Shown piece after piece: positions 1 to 5,473 of a stretch of 6,105 nt of DNA. This stretch comes from an uncultured Alphaproteobacteria bacterium. Its GTDB lineage: Bacteria; Pseudomonadota; Alphaproteobacteria; Minwuiales; Minwuiaceae. The stretch's first letter is position 1. Every line of letters begins with the position of its first letter. Location: assembly GCA_913064755.1 (NCBI GenBank), contig CAJYBQ010000226.1, positions 1 to 6,105 on the forward strand. The letters run 5' to 3'. The notes under the pieces were generated by a model. The model had not been told where the DNA came from. It worked only from the letters and a program-made list of their open reading frames with translations, and made no database searches. A program made the translations under genes and the position numbers.

Positions 1-1
1 C

Positions 2-817
2 CAGCGCCTGCTGAACTTCCAGCGGTCACAGCGCGAGATCGGGGAGACCTCCATAGGCAGGTGCCTCCTCCTTGTAACGCTTCGGTCGTGGTGCCCCCTT
101 CGCCGGGTCTACGAGGGGCGTTTCGATCACCCCCTGGAACGACCGGGCCAGAACTACGCCAGCTTCGACCAGGCCCATCACGACGCGGCGCGCGGAAAGC
201 TCGCGATGGAAGTCACGCTGAGGCCGGGCGACCTGCTCTACATTCCGAAGGGCACCTATCACGATGCCCTGGCATCCGACGGCCCGAGCCTGCACCTGTC
301 GTTCGGCCTGACGGAGGCCACGGGGGTCGATTTCCTCACGTGGGTCATGGGCTCCCTCGACAGCCTGCCCGAGTTTCGGCGCACGATGCCTGCCTATGAC
401 GACATCGCTGCGCACGACGCCCATGTCCGGCACCTGACGGAGACGCTGTACAAGGGCCTGCAGAACCCGTCCCTGGCAGCCCAGTTCCGCGAGGAGCAAC
501 GGCGGCGCGCCCATCGCCTGCAGTCGCCGCTGCGCATGCCCCCAGCGGCCATGACCCGCCAGTACCGCGTGCGCAACGCCGCGGCATCCATGATGAAATC
601 ATCGGGCAATGTCCGGGTCGAAACCGATCGGGGGCACGTGGAGCGGTCAAGTGCCCAGGCCGCGGCCCTGCGCTGGATCACGGAGCGTGACAGCTTCCTG
701 GCCTGCGAATTGTCGGAGCGGTTCAGCCGGATGGAGATCGACGAACTGGCAAGCCTGCTGACAGAGGCGCAGAAATGCGGGCTGGTGGTGGAGATCAACC
801 CGGTATCCGGCACCTGA
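2..817 (+). CDS. JmjC/cupin-type 2-oxoglutarate oxygenase, N-terminally incomplete
   Basis: The reading frame is open from base 2 to the TGA at 815-817 (271 codons visible). From about base 108 it resembles bacterial JmjC/cupin-4 proteins of the ROXA/YcfD ribosomal-oxygenase type: RRVYEGRF, DHPLERPGQ, then LRPGDLLYIPKGTYHDAL, whose His (about 263-265) fits the distal iron ligand, and LHLSFGLTE. The last third (about 560-810) contains WITERDSFLACELSERF and a helical region ending GLVVEI, consistent with the C-terminal winged-helix domain of that family. Known relatives hydroxylate ribosomal proteins using Fe(II) and 2-oxoglutarate; the substrate here is unknown. The HxD iron-binding motif normally lies shortly before the RxRRVYE segment, but bases 1-107 encode no HxD in any forward frame and do not look like the family. 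The ATG at 206 has GGAAAG upstream, yet homology begins well before it, so it is not the native start. This may be a truncated gene or a broken N-terminus. The family call is fairly sure; intactness is doubtful. Confidence 0.72.
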   Translation, partial: QRLLNFQRSQREIGETSIGRCLLLVTLRSWCPLRRVYEGRFDHPLERPGQNYASFDQAHHDAARGKLAMEVTLRPGDLLYIPKGTYHDALASDGPSLHLSFGLTEATGVDFLTWVMGSLDSLPEFRRTMPAYDDIAAHDAHVRHLTETLYKGLQNPSLAAQFREEQRRRAHRLQSPLRMPPAAMTRQYRVRNAAASMMKSSGNVRVETDRGHVERSSAQAAALRWITERDSFLACELSERFSRMEIDELASLLTEAQKCGLVVEINPVSGT

Positions 818-986
818 AGCCCCGGCTTGACGCAGATCAACGCGCCGTCCGGCAAACCGCCTAACGTCCGGAAACGATGCTCAGAGGGCCAGAAACATCC
901 TGCCCTGTGACACCCCTGTCGCATCGCACCGCCAGACCACCGGATCGGCCCGCAAGGGCGCTCGAGCGAATTTCGGAAGCACTGAA
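818..986. other. Intergenic gap before the permease gene
   Basis: This stretch holds no convincing gene. It contains an imperfect inverted repeat, TGTGACA (906-912) and TGTCGCA (917-923), separated by four C and with one mismatch, about 64 bases before the permease start. It also holds two direct copies of CGTCCGG (846-852 and 865-871). A TTGACG at 827-832 resembles a -35 box, but no acceptable -10 lies 16-18 bases downstream, so I do not call a promoter. The short AAGCC/GGCTT pair just after the oxygenase stop has too small a loop and no T run to be a good terminator. The gap presumably contains the permease promoter, not identifiable by eye. Confidence 0.5.
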
Positions 987-2411
987 ATGCCTGACATGAG
1001 TATTCTCGGCATCTGCCTGTCGCTGTTGCTGCTGATCTATCTGTCGTACCGGGGCCACAGCGTCCTGCTGGTGGCACCGCTTTCGGCCATTCTGGCCGCC
1101 GTCCTGAGTGGTGGACCACCGCTGGGAACATATACGCAGATATTCATGACCGGGCTGGGCGGCTTTGTCGTCCTGTTCTTTCCGATCTTCCTGTTCGGCG
1201 CGCTGTTCGGGAAGCTGATGGAAGCATCCGGCAGTGCCGACGCCATCGCCCATTGGGCCAGTCGGCTTCTGGGGCCGCGAAACGCCGTTCTCTCCGTCGT
1301 GCTCGCCTGCGCGATCCTGACCTATGGCGGCGTGTCATTGTTCGTGGTCGCCTTTGCCGTGTACCCGATCGCCGCCGCCCTGTTCCGCGCCGGGGCGATC
1401 CCGAAACGGCTGATACCGGGCACGATCGCGCTGGGCGCCTTCACCTTCACGATGACTGCCCTGCCCGGGACACCGGCCATTCAGAATGCCATCCCCATGC
1501 CCTACTTCGGCACGACCCTGTTCGCCGCCCCCGGCCTGGGCGTCATCGCAGGTGCCCTGATGCTTGCCCTGGGGGGATACTGGCTGCACCGGCGCGCCGC
1601 GGGCGCGATGGTCGCGGGGGAGGGTTACGAAGCCCCTCCGGTACCCGGCGCCGGGATTGCATCGGGAGGCGAGACACCGGTTCCGCCACAGGCCCGGCGC
1701 GGCGCAGACCCGTCGGCCCTGGTCGGATTCCTGCCCATCCTGGCCGTGCTGGTGGGCAACTACGTGATCGTGACCTTCGTCATCCCGAGACTGGCAACCG
1801 ACTACCTGGCCACGGCGTCCTACGGTGCGACCACGATCGCGTCGGTCGGGGGCATCTGGTCCATCATCGCGGCACTGACCCTGGCGTGCTGCATCCTGGT
1901 CCTGCTCAACCGGCACCGGTTCATTTCGCTGAAACAGGCCCTAGCAGAGGGCGCCAACAGTGCCGTGCTGCCGATCATCAACACGGCTTCACTCGTCGGT
2001 TTCGGTGCCGTCATTGCCTCCCTGCCGGGTTTCGTCGACATCCAGGGCGCGATCCTGGGGGTGTTCCCGGAGAACCCGCTGGTCTCGCTGGCCATCGCGG
2101 TCAATGCGCTGGCCGGGATCACCGGCTCGGCCTCGGGGGGGATGAGCATCGCGCTGAAGACCCTGGGCGAGACCTACCTGCAGATGGGCAACGCTGCCGG
2201 TATCAGCCCGGAACTGCTGCACCGCGTGACATCGATCTCCACCGGCGGGCTGGATGCCCTGCCCCACAACGGTGCCGTGGTCACGTTGCTGTCGATCTGC
2301 GGCCTGACCCATCGGGAGGCCTATTTCGACATCTTCATGGTCGCGGTGCTGTTCCCGCTGCTCGCACTCGCCGTGGTGATCATCCTTGGATCGGTGCTCG
2401 GCAGCTTCTGA
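987..2411 (+). CDS. GntP-family permease (gluconate/hydroxy-acid type)
   Basis: This encodes a 474-residue, very hydrophobic inner-membrane protein, close to the usual GntP length of about 440-470. Hydrophobic segments run throughout, starting at residues 5-20. Family-like stretches include GGVSLFVVAFAVYPIA (114-129), LPGTPAIQNAIP (159-170), ITGSASGGMSIAL (378-390) and GGLDALPHNGAVVTLL (420-435). A polar, Pro/Gly-rich loop at about 201-245 separates the two halves and probably faces the cytoplasm. GntP proteins are secondary, proton-coupled importers of organic acids such as gluconate; some relatives occur with 3-hydroxybutyrate genes. No sugar-acid or hydroxybutyrate enzyme lies next to it here, so the substrate cannot be named. 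The ATG at 987 is chosen because GGAAG (975-979) lies seven bases upstream; the in-frame ATG at 996 has no comparable site. The gene appears transcribed alone and converges on the metallo-hydrolase gene 25 bases downstream. Confidence 0.9.
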   Translation: MPDMSILGICLSLLLLIYLSYRGHSVLLVAPLSAILAAVLSGGPPLGTYTQIFMTGLGGFVVLFFPIFLFGALFGKLMEASGSADAIAHWASRLLGPRNAVLSVVLACAILTYGGVSLFVVAFAVYPIAAALFRAGAIPKRLIPGTIALGAFTFTMTALPGTPAIQNAIPMPYFGTTLFAAPGLGVIAGALMLALGGYWLHRRAAGAMVAGEGYEAPPVPGAGIASGGETPVPPQARRGADPSALVGFLPILAVLVGNYVIVTFVIPRLATDYLATASYGATTIASVGGIWSIIAALTLACCILVLLNRHRFISLKQALAEGANSAVLPIINTASLVGFGAVIASLPGFVDIQGAILGVFPENPLVSLAIAVNALAGITGSASGGMSIALKTLGETYLQMGNAAGISPELLHRVTSISTGGLDALPHNGAVVTLLSICGLTHREAYFDIFMVAVLFPLLALAVVIILGSVLGSF

Positions 2412-2427
2412 CGTCGCACCGCGAACC

Positions 2428-2450
2428 ACGGGGCGTTCAGATGGCCCCGT
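2428..2450. terminator. GC hairpin between convergent genes
   Basis: ACGGGGC (2428-2434) and GCCCCGT (2444-2450) form a perfect 7-bp stem with a 9-base loop. It lies 17 bases past the permease stop and overlaps the stop codon of the opposing metallo-hydrolase gene (2437-2439). Its position suggests shared two-way termination. Neither strand has a T run after the stem, so it is not a classical intrinsic terminator and may instead be an RNA 3'-end stabiliser or chance. Confidence 0.4.
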
Positions 2451-3321
2451 CCGGTGGCGGCGTGACCTCCAGCGGCAGGCGCAGGTATCGGCGGCCGTTG
2501 GCAGCAGGCGGCGGCAGGCTGCCCGCCCGCATGTTGAGTTGTACCGAGGGCAGCATCAGCCGGGGCATCGGCAGGCCGGCGTCACGGGTCATGCGCATCT
2601 GCACGAAAGCTTCCTCGTCCACGCCATCGCGCATGTGCAGGTTGCTGGCCCGCTGTTCGGCGACGGAGGATTCGAAACGCAGTTCGCGCCCGTCGGGCTG
2701 ATAGTCGTGCGCCGTGAACAGGCGGGTCGCCGGTGGCAGGTCCAGGATGCGCCGGACGCTGCGATAGAGCGTCCGCGCGTCGCCACCGGGGAAATCGCAG
2801 CGGGCGGAGCCGAAATCGGGCATGAACAGGCAGTCGCCGACGAATGCCGCGTCCCCGATGACGTAGGTCATGCAGCCCGGCGTGTGGCCCGGCGTGGACA
2901 TGGCGAGCGCATCCAGCGCACCGATGCGGAATGTTTCACCGTCCCTGAACAGGTGGTCGAACTGCGAGCCGTCGGCGGGAAATTCCGGCTCCGCATCGAA
3001 CAGGTCGGCGAATATCTCCTGGCTGCGTGAAACATCCGCGCCGATGGCTATCGGTGCCTGCATCGCGGCACCGACCCAGGGCGCGGCACTGACGTGATCG
3101 GCATGCAGATGCGTTTCAAGCACCATCGTCACGCGCAGGCCCCGGGTCCGCGCGCGGTGCATCACCGGCATGGCCGGGGTCGGGTCCAGGTGTCCCGTGA
3201 CCGGGTCGAAGTGCATGACGGGGTCGATGATCACCGCGTCCCGCGTTGTCGGGTCGGCAACGATGTAGGTCAGCGTGAATGTATCCGGGTCAAAGAACCC
3301 TTCCACCTCCGGCACCGCCAT
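2437..3321 (-). CDS. ETHE1/Blh-like metallo-beta-lactamase-fold hydrolase (probable persulfide dioxygenase group)
   Basis: This 294-residue, apparently cytoplasmic enzyme has no visible signal peptide. The metallo-beta-lactamase motif is seen at residues 71-76 (HLHADH), followed by His146 (STPGHTPG), Asp163 (VGD) and His205 (TAHDY), in the order and spacing of the glyoxalase II/ETHE1 group. The segment SARCDFPGGDARTLYRSV (172-189) matches the ETHE1 region RTDFQ...TLYHS, which separates persulfide dioxygenases from glyoxalase II. The C-terminal extension (about 215-290, SVAEQRASN, LPSVQLNMRAG, LPPPAANGRRYL) is typical of the longer bacterial Blh-like proteins and absent from ETHE1 itself. Such enzymes use one iron to oxidise glutathione persulfide to sulfite in sulfide detoxification; that activity is inferred here. 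No rhodanese domain is fused. The ATG at 3321 is supported by GGGGGAG (3329-3335) seven bases upstream. A predicted promoter with an overlapping palindrome precedes it, so it is probably expressed independently of the upstream operon. Confidence 0.88.
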   Translation of the reverse strand: MAVPEVEGFFDPDTFTLTYIVADPTTRDAVIIDPVMHFDPVTGHLDPTPAMPVMHRARTRGLRVTMVLETHLHADHVSAAPWVGAAMQAPIAIGADVSRSQEIFADLFDAEPEFPADGSQFDHLFRDGETFRIGALDALAMSTPGHTPGCMTYVIGDAAFVGDCLFMPDFGSARCDFPGGDARTLYRSVRRILDLPPATRLFTAHDYQPDGRELRFESSVAEQRASNLHMRDGVDEEAFVQMRMTRDAGLPMPRLMLPSVQLNMRAGSLPPPAANGRRYLRLPLEVTPPPDGAI

Positions 3322-3356
3322 CCGCTCGCTCCCCCGACTGCATCGATCCAGCCGAT

Positions 3357-3385
3357 ATTACATATCAACGATGTAAAAACAGCAA
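3357..3385 (-). promoter_or_regulatory. Predicted sigma-70-type promoter of the metallo-hydrolase gene
   Basis: On the minus strand, TTGCTG (3385-3380) and TGTAAT (3362-3357) are separated by exactly 17 bases. The -10 differs from TATAAT at one position, while the -35 matches only the TTG of TTGACA. Transcription would start near 3350, giving a leader of roughly 30 bases before the ATG at 3321. This AT-rich patch stands out in otherwise GC-rich DNA. Prediction only. Confidence 0.5.
3358..3376. promoter_or_regulatory. Palindromic operator candidate over the -10 region
   Basis: TTACAT (3358-3363) and ATGTAA (3371-3376) form a perfect inverted repeat with a 7-base spacer, ending 42 bases upstream of the metallo-hydrolase... 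start region and covering most of the predicted -10 and the -10/-35 spacer. An AT-rich dyad at this place is typical of repressor sites for small winged-helix dimers. Blh/ETHE1-type genes in other proteobacteria are controlled by ArsR-family sulfide/persulfide sensors (BigR, SqrR), so a similar regulator is plausible. No regulator gene lies in the window, and I cannot confirm a match to a published BigR or SqrR consensus. Confidence 0.5.
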
Positions 3386-3408
3386 GGGCGCGATGTGACA
3401 CCGCGCCC
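3375..3408 (-). terminator. Hairpin terminator after the MoxR gene
   Basis: Read on the minus strand, GGGCGCG and CGCGCCC arms (3408-3402 and 3392-3386) form a perfect 7-bp GC stem with a 9-base loop. Seven bases later comes a run of five T (3379-3375). It lies 33 bases past the MoxR stop codon and so should end the hydratase/dehydrogenase/MoxR transcript. The gap between stem and T run is longer than ideal, so termination may be partial. The T run and the following bases also belong to the promoter of the next gene. Confidence 0.6.
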
Positions 3409-3440
3409 CTGCCGTTCAAGCCTGCAATCACCCCGCGGGG

Positions 3441-4385
3441 TCAGGCGTGCTTCTTCGCATCGGAGACCAGCTTGTAGAGTTGCCGTTCCACCATCTCCAC
3501 GTCCTCCTGGAACTTCAGCAGCACGTTGATCGTCTTTCGCACCGTCTCCGTGTCCAGTTCCGACACGTTGAGCAGCAGCAACGTGCGCGCCCAGTCGATG
3601 GTCTCGCTGATCGCGGGAACCTTCTTCAGTTCCTCTTCCCGCAGGCCCTGGACGAAAGCCACGATCTGCTTGCGCAGGGACTCCGCCACTTCCGGCACGC
3701 GTGCGGCAACGATGCGGCGCTCCGTCCGCTCGTCGGGGAAGGGGATGTAGAGATGCAGGCAACGCCGCTTCAGCGCGTCCCCCATCTCCCGCGTGTTGTT
3801 GGAGGTCAGAAAGACAATCGGCGGCACCTTCGCCTTGATCACGCCGATTTCCGGCACGCTGATCTGGTAGGCCGACAGCAGTTCCAGCAGGTAGGCCTCG
3901 AACTCGTAGTCCGACTTGTCGATCTCGTCGATCAACAGGACGGACCCGTTCTCGGCCTGCAGCGACTTCAGCAACGGGCGCGGTTCCAGGAACTCCTCGC
4001 TGAAGAACACGTCGGTGAAGCCATGCAGCTTCTCCATCGATTCGGTCAGCGTCTGGGCGTCCTGCATCAGGTCGCCCAGCTTTTCCTTCAGCACCTGGGT
4101 GTAGAGGAGCTGCTTGCCGTACTTCCACTCGTAGAGTGCTTTCGCCTCGTCCAGCCCCTCGTAGCACTGCAACCGGATCAGCGGCAGACCCAGCATCTCC
4201 GAGGTGGCGATGGCCAGTTCGGTCTTGCCCACGCCCGGCGGGCCTTCGACCAGGATCGGTTTTCTGAGGTGTTGCGCAAGGAAGACCGAGGTCGCGATAC
4301 GCTCATTCGAAATATAGCCCAGACCCGCGAAGGCCTCATCAATCAGGCCCGGATCGGCCAGCTTGTCCTGCCATTTGGCTGTCAC
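3441..4385 (-). CDS. MoxR-family AAA+ ATPase (CoxD-like)
   Basis: This is a 314-residue cytoplasmic AAA+ protein. It has Walker A GPPGVGKT (48-55), Walker B VLLIDEID (149-156), sensor-1 TSNN (194-197) and LKRRCLHLYIPFP (205-217) holding the likely arginine finger. The stretch CYEGLDEAKALYEWKYGKQ (74-92) is typical of the CoxD/MoxR branch, whose known members act as chaperones that insert or remodel metal centres, for example in carbon monoxide dehydrogenase maturation. MoxR ATPases normally work with a VWA-domain protein (CoxE type) encoded directly downstream; here the next gene is a separately promoted metallo-hydrolase, so the partner must lie elsewhere or be absent. The GTG start at 4385 is chosen because it overlaps the dehydrogenase stop by four bases (GTGA), has AGGGGAG seven bases upstream, and no nearby ATG competes. 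The overlap suggests translational coupling. The client protein is unknown. The family call is sure; the CoxD-like subgroup is likely. Confidence 0.9.
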   Translation of the reverse strand: MTAKWQDKLADPGLIDEAFAGLGYISNERIATSVFLAQHLRKPILVEGPPGVGKTELAIATSEMLGLPLIRLQCYEGLDEAKALYEWKYGKQLLYTQVLKEKLGDLMQDAQTLTESMEKLHGFTDVFFSEEFLEPRPLLKSLQAENGSVLLIDEIDKSDYEFEAYLLELLSAYQISVPEIGVIKAKVPPIVFLTSNNTREMGDALKRRCLHLYIPFPDERTERRIVAARVPEVAESLRKQIVAFVQGLREEELKKVPAISETIDWARTLLLLNVSELDTETVRKTINVLLKFQEDVEMVERQLYKLVSDAKKHA

Positions 4386-5473
4386 GCCTTACTCCCCTGC
4401 AACAAGGCCGCACCCGATCGGGCAAGTTTTGCCTGATCGACTCGTTCGGCCACACGTCCTAGCTCCGTCATATCCCGGCACAACAGCTTGAGAAAGCCAT
4501 CATCCTGCATGGCCGCCGCCAGCAATTCCCTCACCCGTCCCTGGAAGCCCCGTGCAAAGGCACGCAGGGACAGCAGGCGCGCCTCGTGCGCCGGGCTTGC
4601 CGGGTCGCCGTCACTGTCGATCAGCAGCGCCCGCGCCGCGGTGCGAAACAATTCCCGGTCCGCAGCAAGGCCAGCCAGCGCGGCGGCCTGATCTGCAGGC
4701 AGGATCGCGCCGAGGCGGCGAATCTCGACGGCCATGCCGCCGGCCTTCAGCGAAAGCCCCTGCGCATCCTCGATCCGGCGAAAGCGTTTCAGCACGGTTT
4801 CCACCGCGTCTCCGGCCCCGGCCAGGAACGCGTCATCGGGCAGGTCGACGCCATCCATGCGGATGCCGCAATGGCCTGAAGGCCTGGCGAAATCGATGCG
4901 GATGCCATCGGTGCGGCTGAGGCCCGGCGCATCTTCCGGCACCAGGAAGGCGCCGAAACGCTTTCGCCCCGCCTCCTCGCCGACAATGGCAACGACCACG
5001 AACAGACCCGCGATGGGTCCGTTGGTCAACCAGGCCTTTTCCCCCGTCAGGCGCCAGCCGGTGGCCGTCTTCTCCGCCCGGGTCTTCAGGTGCTTGGGAT
5101 GCGCGCCCGCACCGGGTTCGGAAATGGCGATGCAGCAGGAAAGCTCGCCCCGCGCGACACGGGGCAGGATGGCCGCCGCCTGTGCCTGCGTGGCAAAGGG
5201 CGCGATCACCCCGCCGGCCACCATGTGATGCGTCATCCACGCCGTGGCGAAGCCGATCACTTCCGCCCCGTCGGCCAGCGCCTCCCCCAGGTCGAACAGG
5301 GTCGCGCGATCCACCGCCGTGCCGCCCCAGTCGGCCAGGCCGTATCCCAGGTGCCCCGCCGCGCCCATGGCCCGCCAGATGTCATGCGGAAAGGCATCCT
5401 GGCGGATCAGGCTGTCCGCGGTCGGCGCGATGTTTTCCCGGGCAAAGGTGGCAAGGGCTTCCGCCCGGCTCAC
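4382..5473 (-). CDS. Acyl-CoA dehydrogenase family protein
   Basis: This 363-residue flavoprotein is probably soluble. It shows the acyl-CoA dehydrogenase N-terminal helical domain (FARENIAPTADSL, 10-22) and the FAD-binding middle domain: CCIAISEPGAGAHPKHLKT (113-131), KAWLTNGPIAGLFVVVA (146-162) and GAFLVPEDAPGL (174-185). Such enzymes oxidise acyl-CoA to 2-enoyl-CoA, passing electrons to ETF. The C-terminal helical domain is divergent: the common RxxFG...Q signature is not seen, and the protein is slightly shorter than the usual 380-400 residues. By hand alignment, Glu235 in FRRIEDAQGL falls where isovaleryl- and long-chain-type enzymes carry their catalytic base, with a Gly and Met 10 and 12 residues later; this is tentative. 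The GTG start overlaps the hydratase stop by four bases (GTGA), with GGAAGGG just upstream. The hydratase next door would act on its product. Substrate unknown. Confidence 0.87.
   Translation of the reverse strand: MSRAEALATFARENIAPTADSLIRQDAFPHDIWRAMGAAGHLGYGLADWGGTAVDRATLFDLGEALADGAEVIGFATAWMTHHMVAGGVIAPFATQAQAAAILPRVARGELSCCIAISEPGAGAHPKHLKTRAEKTATGWRLTGEKAWLTNGPIAGLFVVVAIVGEEAGRKRFGAFLVPEDAPGLSRTDGIRIDFARPSGHCGIRMDGVDLPDDAFLAGAGDAVETVLKRFRRIEDAQGLSLKAGGMAVEIRRLGAILPADQAAALAGLAADRELFRTAARALLIDSDGDPASPAHEARLLSLRAFARGFQGRVRELLAAAMQDDGFLKLLCRDMTELGRVAERVDQAKLARSGAALLQGSKA

Noticed and set aside
206..817. The ATG at 206 as the true start of the oxygenase
   Set aside because: Family-like residues (VYEGRF, HPLERPGQNY) are encoded well upstream in the same open frame, so this start would cut through the conserved fold.
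827..855. Promoter based on TTGACG at 827-832
   Set aside because: The hexamer 17 bases downstream (CGGCAA) does not resemble a -10 box.
394..1131. 245-codon minus-strand frame across the oxygenase, the gap and the permease start
   Set aside because: It spans two well-supported + strand genes, has no recognisable domain and no good ribosome-binding site noticed; it is most likely a GC-driven shadow.
1253..2701. Long open frame (482 codons) on the + strand overlapping the permease and the metallo-hydrolase
   Set aside because: It is a shifted-frame shadow of the permease gene, rich in Arg/Gly/Pro/His as expected from GC-rich codons, with no recognisable motif; it then runs antisense through the metallo-hydrolase.
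3447..4436. 329-codon + strand frame opposite the MoxR gene
   Set aside because: It is the antisense of a clearly conserved AAA+ gene, with His/Gln/Leu-rich low-complexity composition and no family resemblance.
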